From: Roseiarcus sp963765375
GTDB taxonomy: Bacteria > Pseudomonadota > Alphaproteobacteria > Rhizobiales > Beijerinckiaceae
Length of the DNA: 64,000 nt
NCBI GenBank assembly: GCA_963765375.1
Contig: CAVXVZ010000003.1
Location: forward strand, 682,001 to 746,000
Direction: 5' to 3'
Numbering within the stretch: the first letter of the stretch is position 1; each line of letters begins with the position of its first letter. Below the pieces are notes generated by a model, which saw nothing but the letters and a program-made list of their open reading frames with translations, was not told where the DNA came from and did no database searches. Below, piece by piece: positions 38,730 through 46,691 of the stretch. Position numbers and translations under genes: made by a program.

Positions 38730-39086
38730 GCTCGATCGTTCCCGCAACCCTGGGAGCTAGACCGGCCAGTACCTCAAGCCGGTGCTGGCGCGGAAGGGGA
38801 AGGCGCGTCGAAGCGCGGCGGAATAGGAGCGCTTCCCAGGTTCGGGGGCACGGTGGACGTGAATTCGACGTTTCAACTGCTGGCTGTACTGGTAAGTGAT
38901 GCAGCGTTGCTTTCGTCTAAAAATTCCACCTGATTCGTTATATTTACGCAAAACGATCGCGTCCGGCTCATAAACTCGGCGCAATTCCACGATTCGCGGG
39001 TAAAGCCACTTGTGATTTGACAATCGCTCGGTTGTTGATATTTGCCGGCATTGCGGATGTTAAATCAGGTCTGAAGGGACAGATCC
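38730..39086. other. IS-to-PEP-CTERM intergenic region with a uvrA tail
   Basis: Besides the uvrA-tail copy at 38761-38826, this stretch is A/T-richer from about 38900 to 39060 and must contain the promoter of the PEP-CTERM gene at 39087. No other gene is visible. Confidence 0.45.
38761..38826 (+). repeat. uvrA 3' end, distal copy
   Basis: This encodes TGQYLKPVLARKGKARRSAAE and stop without any upstream uvrA sequence; the preceding bases (from the IS1182 border at 38729) are unrelated. It is the downstream member of the direct repeat described at 35008-35075. It is consistent with a displaced original gene end at a past recombination or integration junction. Confidence 0.8.
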
Positions 39087-39857
39087 ATGAGAAGCGTGAT
39101 TGGGAGTATGACAGGCGTTGCGTTGGCTGGATTCCTGGCGATCGCCGGCGGCCTCGCGACCCCAAACGCAGCGCGGGCAGCGCTGGTGGATTTGACCTAT
39201 GACCTTACCTTGGACGGGATGAGCACGGGAACCTGCGCCGGCTCGGTCTGCGCGACCTCGCTCGCCACTATTACGGTGGTCGGCGACACCACGACCAGCC
39301 TCAGGGTCACGGTCGATCTGACGTCGGGAGTCTCCTTTCACGCCAACCACAGCGGCAGCAGCGGAACCGGCAACTTCTTCTTCGACGACATAACCGATAC
39401 GGGCGGCACGCTTAGTTTTTCTGCTATCGGCACGAACGGCACAGGCTATTCGTACGGGACGCCTACGAGCGGGTCGTTTGCGGAGACCGGGAATTTCCCG
39501 GGACCGTACAATACCGAAAGCCCTTGCACCAACAGCACGGCGGGGAAGATCTGCGGCAGTCCGTACACTTTCACCGTGAATGCGAACGGAGGGACGCTGG
39601 CCTTCCTCTCGCCTGCAGGAGCCGGGGACTTCCCCACGTATGACATCCCCTTCGTCGCCGATCTCTCTATTGCGGCGGGAACGGCGGGACTTTGCACCGG
39701 CGACGCCGCCTGCACTGGCTTGGTCGGGGCGGCGCTGTCATCGACGCCGGTTCCGGAACCCTCGACCTGGGCGATGATGCTCCTCGGCTTCGCCGGGCTC
39801 GGCTACGCCGGCTACCGCAAGACGAAGAATGCGCGCACGGCCTTGTCCGTCGCCTGA
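39087..39857 (+). CDS. PEP-CTERM sorting-domain protein
   Basis: This 256-residue protein has a signal peptide (MRSVIGSMTGVALAGFLAIA, cleavage after ARA near residue 31). The mature part is Gly/Thr/Ser-rich with four paired cysteine segments, and the canonical sorting end is VPEPSTWAMMLLGFAGLGYA followed by GYRKTKNAR. GAAGGGAC precedes the ATG. It would be processed by exosortase at the inner membrane. A terminator hairpin follows at 39881. It shares the C-terminal signal, but not the body, with the protein at 13925. Confidence 0.9.
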   Translation: MRSVIGSMTGVALAGFLAIAGGLATPNAARAALVDLTYDLTLDGMSTGTCAGSVCATSLATITVVGDTTTSLRVTVDLTSGVSFHANHSGSSGTGNFFFDDITDTGGTLSFSAIGTNGTGYSYGTPTSGSFAETGNFPGPYNTESPCTNSTAGKICGSPYTFTVNANGGTLAFLSPAGAGDFPTYDIPFVADLSIAAGTAGLCTGDAACTGLVGAALSSTPVPEPSTWAMMLLGFAGLGYAGYRKTKNARTALSVA

Positions 39858-39880
39858 CGGACTTCCGCAAGCACTCTGAT

Positions 39881-39912
39881 GAAAGACCGCCTCCTCCGGG
39901 CGGGCTTTCTTA
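39881..39912 (+). terminator. terminator after the PEP-CTERM gene
   Basis: GAAAG-A-CCGCC (39881-39891) pairs with GGCGG-G-CTTTC (39899-39909) with one A-G mismatch, followed by TTATTT. It is placed 24 bp after the stop. Confidence 0.65.
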
Positions 39913-40025
39913 TTTGAAGCGGCACTTTCGAAACGACCGGCTGGATCGGTCCAAGGCGTCAGCTCCGCTGCCACTTCAAGGAGCGGCGTCTTGCGCGGTC
40001 TTGGCTTTGGGTCTGTGACGCTGGG

Positions 40026-40766
40026 TTACCTCAGCAGCCAATAGGCGCCGGCCAGCACCAAAACCGCGGCGGCGGCGATCCCGGTTAGAATGACATAGGC
40101 GCCCATCATGACGCCGGCGAGGAGCTTCTGGAACTGGGCGCGATCATTGACGTTCGGAAATTTCGTGTTCGGCGGGGCGACGCCGAGAAATGCGCACAGC
40201 GGCTCCCAGCCATCGGTGACTTTGAAGATGAGCAGCTTCTCCGGCGGGACCGCCGCCTTCACTTCGCCGACATAGGCGTCGTAGCGCGCGACCGCCTTGG
40301 CCTTGTCGCCCATCACCCCCTTCAAGGTGCGTCCCCAAACGAGCTTGCGGCTCATGTCGGCGAATTTTCGCCCGAACGGAGTCAGCAGTTCGAGAACCTT
40401 GAACTGCCAACGGTTCTCGGTGAAGTAGATCGTTTCCATCGTGCTCTCGTACCAGGCTTCCGCGCCGCGCGGGTGCAAGGTGAGCAACACCTTCGCGTCC
40501 GGATAGGCGGCCATGAGCTCCCGCCAGACGCAGCACCCGGGATTGTCGACGCTCGCCGTATATCCGGCGAAAATCGATTCCCAGTCCTGCTGCGTTCCAG
40601 GCGGCGAATTCGCGACTTTGCGCCAGAAGTCGAGGTGCGGCTTATTATCCTTGTTCAGGATCACTTCCGTCATGTGGTAGCACGGGAAGCCGAGTTGATT
40701 GAGGGCGAGCTGGGTCGAATGGGTTCCCGTTCGACCCAATCCGGCCCCGATCACCTTCAGCGGCAT
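40026..40766 (-). CDS. sulfotransferase family protein with C-terminal membrane anchor
   Basis: This 246-residue protein starts at ATG 40766 (MPLKVIGAGLGRTGTHSTQL). The GLGRTGT loop binds the 5'-phosphosulfate of PAPS, and LLTLHPRGAEAWYEST fits the 3'-phosphate site of Sulfotransfer_4-type proteins. The last 25 residues (YVILTGIAAAAVLVLAGAYW) form a membrane helix, so the enzyme is probably tail-anchored with the catalytic part in the cytosol. The acceptor is unknown. The small membrane protein at 40801 lies directly upstream on the same strand. Confidence 0.82.
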   Translation of the reverse strand: MPLKVIGAGLGRTGTHSTQLALNQLGFPCYHMTEVILNKDNKPHLDFWRKVANSPPGTQQDWESIFAGYTASVDNPGCCVWRELMAAYPDAKVLLTLHPRGAEAWYESTMETIYFTENRWQFKVLELLTPFGRKFADMSRKLVWGRTLKGVMGDKAKAVARYDAYVGEVKAAVPPEKLLIFKVTDGWEPLCAFLGVAPPNTKFPNVNDRAQFQKLLAGVMMGAYVILTGIAAAAVLVLAGAYWLLR

Positions 40767-40800
40767 GGCAGGCTTCCCCAGCGAAAAAGTCGGCTCGCCC

Positions 40801-41010
40801 TTACCGCAACCGGTTCCGAGCGAGCGCCCGTTCAAGATAAGATCGCCCGACGCGCTCGGCCTTGTAGCCGAGAAAGGCGCCGATGAGCGCCGACGGGATC
40901 AGGACCCATAGAGACGACGAATAGATCGCGCATAGTCCAGCCAGAATGGCGGCGCCCGCCAAAGCCGCCCAGGTCGAAAATTCGGCCGAACCCGCGATCC
41001 TCTCGCTCAT
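40801..41010 (-). CDS. small two-helix membrane protein, paralogue of 36742-36939
   Basis: This 69-residue protein has two membrane helices (WAALAGAAILAGLCAIY, WVLIPSALIGAFLGY) and a basic tail ERALARNRLR. It is the paralogue of the protein at 36742; both are on the minus strand. It ends 34 bp before the sulfotransferase start, so the pair may be an operon. The function is unknown. Confidence 0.72.
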   Translation of the reverse strand: MSERIAGSAEFSTWAALAGAAILAGLCAIYSSSLWVLIPSALIGAFLGYKAERVGRSYLERALARNRLR

Positions 41011-41226
41011 CGAGCCTCTCCGCCGCCATGCAGAATAGCACAGCGACCGCGACGCGATCGCGCGAATTGCGCGGCGCGGCCGCGAGGCGGAAGCTCGCGC
41101 CGACGGTCTGCGGATCTTTAGTGGTTGAGGCGCGGCGGCCGATCCTCAAAAAACGGACCGACAGCAGGCGGCGAGCTGTCTCGCCGCCTCCTGTCCCCCG
41201 GATCCAGAGGCTCCGCGCTCTGCGCT

Positions 41227-41628
41227 TTACGGTAAGGGACTGGCCGGGTGACGGGCTTGAGGCGCGCCCCAGTAAGGGCCGACGCCATAATAGTCGTGAA
41301 TCTCGGTTTCATATTCGGCATCGTCCCACGCCGGTTCGACGCCGACGTCATAGGACGGAGCACCCTCCAATTGGGTCTTGTCGAGATTGACGACGTAGCC
41401 CTCTTTGGTGGTGTCATACTGGAGCAGGGACCACGGAAGCGGATGATAGCTGTTGCCGATCCCAAGAAACCCGCCGAACGACATGATTGCGTACGCGATG
41501 TTCCCCGAGATCTTGTCAATCATCAGGTCGTGAATCGAGCCCAATGCCTCGCCCGCGCTGTTATAGACTTCCGTGCCCTGAACCTTGCTGGCCGCGATGA
41601 GCGCTGTGTTTTCCTCGTCGATGTCCAT
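41227..41628 (-). CDS. PRC-barrel domain protein
   Basis: This 133-residue protein has a PRC-barrel beta domain in residues 12-90 (SKVQGTEVYNSAGEALGSIH, DKISGNIAYAIMSFGGFLGI, HPLPWSLLQYDTTKEGYVV), as in the cytoplasmic domain of photosynthetic reaction-centre H subunit and many stress proteins. The acidic/aromatic tail (DDAEYETEIHDYYGVGPYWG) is typical of the short alphaproteobacterial versions. The function is unknown. Confidence 0.85.
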   Translation of the reverse strand: MDIDEENTALIAASKVQGTEVYNSAGEALGSIHDLMIDKISGNIAYAIMSFGGFLGIGNSYHPLPWSLLQYDTTKEGYVVNLDKTQLEGAPSYDVGVEPAWDDAEYETEIHDYYGVGPYWGAPQARHPASPLP

Positions 41629-41780
41629 CGGCGCTGCTCCTGGGTTGCGTTCCGCAGGTCAACGCAACTCGAAGCGCTTGGTTCCCGATCGGATGAGCAT
41701 TCGAGGCGGATCGACCAGCCGCCGGGCGCCCGACGATCCCCTGGATCGCTTCGCTTCGGGTCGCAACAACGGTCGCATTG

Positions 41781-42428
41781 TCAAGCCGCCTTCCTTCGCG
41801 CGATCTCGGCCCGGAACAGCGGCAGCTCGATCGTGAGCGCCGACGCGACGCTCGGGCGCTGGCGCATGCGCTCGAGGTAGGCGTTGATGTTCGGGTAAGC
41901 GGCGAGGTCGATTTCCGGCGTCGCCTGGGTCCAGTTCAAGACTGTCGCCAGATACGCGTCGGCGACGCTGAACCGGTCGAGCAGGAATTCACGGCCCTTG
42001 AGCTTGTCGTCGAGATAGCCGAGCCGCGACCCGTATTTGCGGACCGCCCACGACTTGACCTCGGACGGCGTCTCACGGCCGAGCAGCGGCAACATCAGCC
42101 CCTTGTGCAATTCGGTCCCGATGAAGCTCAGCCATTGGCGCAGCTTCGCCCGCGCCAGCGGATCCGACTTCGGCGGCGCGAGGGAGGCGGCAGGATGCGC
42201 GTCGGCGATGAACTGGAGAATGGCGGCGTTCTCGGTCAGCACCGTTCCATCGTCGAGCCTCAGCGCCGGCACGTAGCCCATCGGGTTGACGGCGCGATAA
42301 TCCTCGCCCGTCGCCAGCACGCGCTTTGCGTGCGTGTCGACCTCGACGAGATTGGCCGCGGCGCCCGCTTCGATGAGCGCGATGCGCGCCGACATCGAGC
42401 AGGCGAGCGGGGCAAAGAACAGGTCCAT
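41781..42428 (-). CDS. glutathione S-transferase family protein
   Basis: This 215-residue protein starts at ATG 42428 (MDLFFAPLACSMSARIALIE). The thioredoxin-like N-domain has the active-site segment PLACSMS, where beta-class GSTs carry the catalytic Cys, and VPALRLDDGTVLTENAAILQ with the cis-Pro and Glu-Asn glutathione contacts. An all-helical domain with the N-capping motif FSVADAYLATVL follows. It is divergent from the TetR gene at 42497 and probably controlled by it. Confidence 0.9.
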   Translation of the reverse strand: MDLFFAPLACSMSARIALIEAGAAANLVEVDTHAKRVLATGEDYRAVNPMGYVPALRLDDGTVLTENAAILQFIADAHPAASLAPPKSDPLARAKLRQWLSFIGTELHKGLMLPLLGRETPSEVKSWAVRKYGSRLGYLDDKLKGREFLLDRFSVADAYLATVLNWTQATPEIDLAAYPNINAYLERMRQRPSVASALTIELPLFRAEIARRKAA

Positions 42429-42449
42429 GGGCGTCCTCCGTTGCAGTTT

Positions 42450-42467
42450 ATGTACTCTTTCGCATAG
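42450..42467. promoter_or_regulatory. candidate TetR operator between gst and tetR
   Basis: TATG-N10-CATA (42450-42467) lies in the 68 bp between the divergent starts. The imperfect symmetry of TTTATG/CATAGAA is compatible with a repressor site, but short; the assignment rests mainly on position. Confidence 0.35.
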
Positions 42468-42496
42468 AATAGGCCTCGTCAAGAGTTTTATTCGAA

Positions 42497-43144
42497 ATGG
42501 TACAAAAACCGGTGCGATCGCCGTCCGAACCCGCCCCGCGGCGGCGCGGGCGCCCGCGCGCCTTCGAGCCGGAGACGGCCTTGACCCAGGCGATGGACGT
42601 CTTCTGGCGGGACGGCTTCGCCGCCACCTCGCTCGACGCGCTCAGCGCGGCCACCGGGCTCAACCGGCCGAGCCTCTACGGCGCCTTCGGCGACAAGCGC
42701 GCGCTCTACCTTCAGGCCTACCGCCAGTACCGCAAGCGGGTGAACGAGACGTTCGCGCCGCTGTTTCAAGCGCGCGCGCCGCTGCGCGTCAAACTCAGGC
42801 GCATCCTCATCGCCGCGCTCGAGCTTTACCTCAGCGGCGAGGAGGGTCCGCGCGGCTGCTTCACCGTGCTGACTGCGTCCTCGGACGCGGTCGCCGACCC
42901 GGAAATCCGCGCCCTTGTCGCCGAGGCGATCGACAGCGCCGATCGCGCGTTCGGGCGTCTGTTCGCCGAGGCGCGGGCGGCGGGCGAATTGCCGGCCAGC
43001 GCCGATCCGCGCGCGCTCGCGCGGCTGGCCGCGGCGACCATCCACACGCTCTCGATCCGCGCTCGCGCCCGGGTCCCAAAAGCGGAAATCATGCCGATCA
43101 TCGACGACGCGGTGAGAACGATCTGCGGACCGAAAAGCCGCTAG
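42497..43144 (+). CDS. TetR-family transcriptional regulator
   Basis: This 215-residue protein has an N-terminal helix-turn-helix after a Pro/Arg-rich leader (FEPETALTQAMDVFWRDGFA, TSLDALSAATGLNRPSLYGAF) and a helical ligand domain with GPRGCFTVLTASS. This resembles the subgroup (with a Cys in GCF) found beside GSTs or oxidoreductases. It is divergent from gst by 68 bp, the classical layout for local autorepression. Confidence 0.9.
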   Translation: MVQKPVRSPSEPAPRRRGRPRAFEPETALTQAMDVFWRDGFAATSLDALSAATGLNRPSLYGAFGDKRALYLQAYRQYRKRVNETFAPLFQARAPLRVKLRRILIAALELYLSGEEGPRGCFTVLTASSDAVADPEIRALVAEAIDSADRAFGRLFAEARAAGELPASADPRALARLAAATIHTLSIRARARVPKAEIMPIIDDAVRTICGPKSR

Positions 43145-43261
43145 GCGCGCTCGGGGCGGCCCGGGGCAGGGACCGCAGGCCCGATTGGCCGGCGAGGCCG
43201 CGCTGGGCTAAGCCTTGCGGCTCCGATCTGAGGCCGGATCATTGACTGGACAGGAGCCCAA

Positions 43262-43467
43262 ATGTCGCTAAAGGCCGCCACGACCTCTTAGCTTTGCTGC
43301 TTGCGCTCAATCTCGTCGTCATGGCGTTCGACTTTTCTTCGCCGTCGCGCGCCGCCATTGCAGGCATGAAATTCCGCCAGCTCGAGGCCGATCCCGATTT
43401 CGTGCGGGCGGTGCATTCGATCGTCGAGCGTTGCAAGGTCAATGTCGATCTGGCCGGGGTGGAATGC
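43262..43467 (+). CDS. small membrane/secreted protein, frameshifted
   Basis: CAGGAG precedes an ATG at 43262 (MSLKAATT), which stops at once. The +2 frame from 43285 reads LLALLLALNLVVMAFDFSSP, then MKFRQLEADPDFVRAVHSIV and a C-terminal GVEC. Adding one C to the CC at 43282-43283 fuses them into 68 residues with an N-terminal hydrophobic helix. I do not recognise the protein. The good ribosome site and coding-like second half make it probably real. Confidence 0.45.
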
Positions 43468-43531
43468 TGAGGCCTCAAGAAGGGTAATCCGCTCCCCCCG
43501 CGCCTTCCGCCGTGAGGCGGACGCTCTCCGC

Positions 43532-43561
43532 TTGACAGACATACCGACCGGTCGGTATGCT
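43532..43561 (+). promoter_or_regulatory. promoter with overlapping 20-bp TetR operator
   Basis: TTGACA at 43532-43537 and TATGCT at 43556-43561 make a -35/-10 pair with 18-bp spacing. Between and across them lies a perfect palindrome, CATACCGACCGGTCGGTATG (43540-43559). The tetR start codon is at 43569, just behind. This is the layout of an autorepressed TetR promoter; ligand-released repression of the downstream operon is inferred. Confidence 0.88.
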
Positions 43562-43568
43562 CGCTCAT

Positions 43569-44207
43569 ATGAACACAAGCGCGGAAACGCAGGCGGGCCA
43601 GGCTTCGAGCGTCAAGTTGCTCGACGCGGCGGTCCACGTGATCCGCTCGAAGGGCTATTCGGCCGCGCGGGTTGAGGACATTTGCGCCGAGGCCGGGTTG
43701 ACCAAGGGGGCGTTCTTCCACCATTTCGCCAGCAAGGAGGCCTGCGCAATCGCCGCGGCGGCGCATTTCGCCGCCAACGCCGACGCGCTGTTCGACGCCG
43801 CGCCCTATAGCTTCCTGCCCGACCCGAAGGCGCGGGTGCTCGGCTACGTCGATTTCCGCAAGGCGATCCTTCAGGGCGAGCTGCCGCAGTTCACCTGCCT
43901 CCTCGGCACGTTGGTGCAGGAGGCTTACGACTCTCACCCGGCGATCCGGGCGGCCTGCGACCGCTATATCAGCGAGCACGCGGCGCGGCTCGCCTCCGAC
44001 ATCGCCGAGGCCAAGGCGCGCTACGCGCCGGACGCCGCCTGGACGCCGGAAAGCGCGGCCCTGTTCTCGCAGGCCGTCCTGCAGGGCGCCTTCATTCTCG
44101 CCAAGGCGAAGCATGGCCCCAAAGTCGCCGCCGACTGCCTCGATCATCTCAGGCGTTATTTCGAGACGCTGCTGCCGATTGGCCACCCGGAACACCGCGC
44201 GCGCTGA
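43569..44207 (+). CDS. TetR/AcrR-family repressor of the VOC/DUF899 operon
   Basis: This 212-residue protein starts at ATG 43569. The helix-turn-helix is KLLDAAVHVIRSKGYSAARV followed by ICAEAGLTKGAFFHHFASKE. The C-terminal domain has CLLGTLVQEAYDSHP, a region that forms the ligand pocket and dimer in AcuR/NemR-like members; the single Cys in TCLL could be redox- or electrophile-sensing. It sits directly behind the palindromic operator and is followed by the VOC gene 25 bp later. Confidence 0.9.
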   Translation: MNTSAETQAGQASSVKLLDAAVHVIRSKGYSAARVEDICAEAGLTKGAFFHHFASKEACAIAAAAHFAANADALFDAAPYSFLPDPKARVLGYVDFRKAILQGELPQFTCLLGTLVQEAYDSHPAIRAACDRYISEHAARLASDIAEAKARYAPDAAWTPESAALFSQAVLQGAFILAKAKHGPKVAADCLDHLRRYFETLLPIGHPEHRAR

Positions 44208-44232
44208 CACGTTGACCAACGAGGGGACGACC

Positions 44233-44712
44233 ATGAGCGAGCAGAAGGTCACGCCTTGTCTTTGGTTCAATTTCAACGCCGAGGAGGCTGTCGACCACTA
44301 TCTGTCGATCTTCCCCAATAGCCGCGTCATATCGACCACGCGATACGGCGATTTCGCGCCTGAGCGGAAGGGAGCGGTGATGACGATATTGTTCGAGGTC
44401 GACGGCCAGCGTCTTTTGGCGCTGAACGGCGGGCCCCAATTCAACTTCACGCCCGCGTTGTCCCTCATCGTGAATTGCGACGACCAGGCCGAGATCGACG
44501 CGCTGTGGGAGAAGCTTGCGGAAGGCGGAGCACACCAGCAGTGCGGCTGGCTCACGGATAAATTCGGCGTGTCCTGGCAAATCGTCCCGCGTGCGCTGCC
44601 CGAGTTCTTGTCGGGCCGCGACGCTCAGCAGACAGACCGCTTCATGCGGGCGGTCATGACGATGAAGAAGCTCGACATTGCACAACTGCAGCAGGCGTTC
44701 GCGCCCAACTGA
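44233..44712 (+). CDS. VOC-fold PhnB-like protein
   Basis: This 159-residue protein starts at ATG 44233 (GAGGGGACG upstream). The pattern TPCLWFNFNAEEAVDHYLSI, the GVMTI-like strand and CGWLTDKFGVSWQIVP belong to the PhnB/3-demethylubiquinone methyltransferase-like (pfam06983) branch of the vicinal oxygen chelate superfamily. The function of these is largely unproven. It is the second gene of the TetR operon. Confidence 0.87.
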   Translation: MSEQKVTPCLWFNFNAEEAVDHYLSIFPNSRVISTTRYGDFAPERKGAVMTILFEVDGQRLLALNGGPQFNFTPALSLIVNCDDQAEIDALWEKLAEGGAHQQCGWLTDKFGVSWQIVPRALPEFLSGRDAQQTDRFMRAVMTMKKLDIAQLQQAFAPN

Positions 44713-44723
44713 AGGAGGAAGTC

Positions 44724-45509
44724 ATGACCAACCCGTCCGCTTCGAACGTGCTCGGCAAGTTCATCTGGTACGACCAGATGTCAAACGATCTTTCCGGCGC
44801 CGAGAAGTTCTATTCCAAGGTCGTCGGCTGGACGATCGCCCCCAACACCATGAACGCCCAGCGCTATTCTCTGCTCAAGGCCGGAGACGCGATGGTCGGC
44901 GGCCTGATGACGATCCCGGAGGAGGCCGCCCGGATGGGCGTGCGCCCGGCCTGGACGGGCTATATCGCGGTCGATGACGTCAAGGCTTACGCCGACAAGG
45001 TGAAGGCCGCCGGGCGCGCCATTCACCGCCCGCCGACCGAGATTCCCAATGTCGGCACGTTCGCCGTCGCCGGCGATCCAAGCGGCGCGGGCTTTCTCCT
45101 GTTCAAGGGGAACAGCGACCAGGCGCCCGTCCAGGACCCGGCCAAGCCCGGCCATGTCGGCTGGCACGAGCTCCACTGCGGCGACCCGGAAAGCTCATTC
45201 GCCTTCTATTCCGGCCTGTTCGGCTGGACGAAAGGCGAGGCGATCAACATGGGGCCTGTCGGGACCTACCAGATCTTCACCACCAAGGGCCAGCAGAGCG
45301 GCGGCATGATGAAGAAGATGGCTGTGGAGCCTGCCGCGCATTGGCTCTACTACATCACCGTGGAGGCGATCGACGCGGCTGTCGAACGGGTCAAGTCCGC
45401 GAGCGGCAAGGTCGTCAACGGTCCGATGCAGGTTCCCGGCGGCAGCTGGGTCCTCAATGGCCTCGATCCGCAAGGCGCGATGTTCGGGCTGGTCGCGCCG
45501 AAAAAGTGA
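44724..45509 (+). CDS. two-domain VOC (glyoxalase/bleomycin-resistance) protein
   Basis: This 261-residue protein has tandem VOC domains: residues 8-125 (GKFIWYDQMSNDLSGAEKFY to GAGFLLFKG) and 138-258 (GHVGWHELHCGDPESSFAFY to GAMFGLVAPKK). It resembles the CFP30B-type proteins. It follows the previous gene by 11 bp with GGAGGAAG. A role in dealing with reactive small molecules fits the operon, but no substrate is known. Confidence 0.9.
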   Translation: MTNPSASNVLGKFIWYDQMSNDLSGAEKFYSKVVGWTIAPNTMNAQRYSLLKAGDAMVGGLMTIPEEAARMGVRPAWTGYIAVDDVKAYADKVKAAGRAIHRPPTEIPNVGTFAVAGDPSGAGFLLFKGNSDQAPVQDPAKPGHVGWHELHCGDPESSFAFYSGLFGWTKGEAINMGPVGTYQIFTTKGQQSGGMMKKMAVEPAAHWLYYITVEAIDAAVERVKSASGKVVNGPMQVPGGSWVLNGLDPQGAMFGLVAPKK

Positions 45510-45574
45510 CAATGTCGGGGCGCATCAAGCGATGCGCCCCGTCTTCAGTCCTCGATTTCGCGGGGAGGGAGTCC

Positions 45575-46283
45575 ATGAACGAAATCCGCACCCTGAAGAC
45601 CGCCGCCGAACTCGCCCGTGTCGACCCGGTCAGAATCCCCAACGAAAGCGCCGAGTATCGCGCCGCCCGCACCGCCCTTCTCGCGGAGGAGATCGCGTTG
45701 CGCCGTCATATCGAGCGCGTGGCCGCCCAGCGGCGGGCGCTGCCGCCCGGCGGCCCGGTGATCGGCGACTACCGCTTCGAGGGCGAAGACGGCCCGATCG
45801 ATTTCGCCGGTCTGTTCGGCGACAAGCAGACCCTCGCAATCTACAGCTACATGTTCGGGCCCGAGCGCGCCCGCCCCTGCCCGATGTGCACCAACACGTT
45901 GGGCGCGTGGGAGGGCAATGCGGCCGACATCGGCCAAAGGATCTCGCTTGCGGTCGTCGCGCGCTCGCCGATCGAGCGCCTGATCGCGTGGAGACGTGAG
46001 CGCGGCTGGCGCGACCTTCGCCTCTTCAGCGATCTCAACGGCGCCTATTCGCGCGATTATTTCGGTCTCCTGCCCAACGGCTCCGAAGTCCCGGCCTTCA
46101 ACGTATTCACGCGCCGCGACGGAACGATCCGCCATTTCTGGTCGGGGGAGATGACGGCCGAGACCGCCGACCCTGGCCAGGACCCGCGCGGCGCGCCTGA
46201 TTCCGCGCCGCTGTGGATGGTGCTCGAACTCGACGCCCGAGGGGCGAGGGATAGACTGGTATCCGAAGCTCGACTACGTCTAG
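45575..46283 (+). CDS. DUF899 thioredoxin-like protein, frameshifted near its end
   Basis: From ATG 45575 (GGGAGGGAG upstream) the frame gives IFAGLFGDKQTL-type sequence and the thioredoxin-like cysteine motif RPCPMCTNTLGAWEGN. It then runs off after ELDA into a long foreign tail. Removing one C from CCC at 46236-46238 gives EGRGIDWYPKLDYV-stop (TAG 46281-46283), the standard DUF899 ending, for about 235 residues. DUF899 proteins are predicted redox enzymes with a thioredoxin fold. The indel is most likely a sequencing error, as the rest is intact. It is the fourth gene of the TetR operon. Confidence 0.85.
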
Positions 46284-46313
46284 CGGCGCCGCCGAACCGT
46301 TGGAAGGAATACG

Positions 46314-46673
46314 ATGCGCGTCATGGTCATCGTCAAAGCGACGACGGATTCGGAGGCCGGCGGCATGCCGCCCGGCGAACTCTTGGCGGATATGGGCGCC
46401 TTCAACCAGGCGCTGATCAACGCCGGGCTGTTCGTCGATGCGGGCGGGCTCAAGGAAAGCAGCAAGGGGGCGCGGGTCGCTTTCTCCGGCAAGGACCGCA
46501 CGGCAACCCATGGGCCGTTCCCGAACATCGGTGAACTCGCCGCCGGCTACTGGATCTGGAGGGTCAAGGATCTCGATGAGGCGATCGAGTGGGTCAAACG
46601 TTGTCCCAACCCGATGCCGGGCCCTTCGGTCATCGAGATCCGCGAGATGTTCGAGATGGAGGACTTCAACTGA
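46314..46673 (+). CDS. YciI-like (DGPF/YCII) protein
   Basis: This 119-residue protein has MRVMVIVKATTDSEAG, an AGGLKESSKGARV strand and the hallmark GPFPNIGELAAGYWIWRVKD-like segment (DGPF family). The fold is ferredoxin-like; some members are dehydrochlorinase-like or interact with sigma factors. It is the last gene of the operon (TetR, VOC, VOC, DUF899, YciI), before the IS1182 border at 46692. Confidence 0.88.
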   Translation: MRVMVIVKATTDSEAGGMPPGELLADMGAFNQALINAGLFVDAGGLKESSKGARVAFSGKDRTATHGPFPNIGELAAGYWIWRVKDLDEAIEWVKRCPNPMPGPSVIEIREMFEMEDFN

Positions 46674-46691
46674 GGCGCGCTCGATTCGCCC

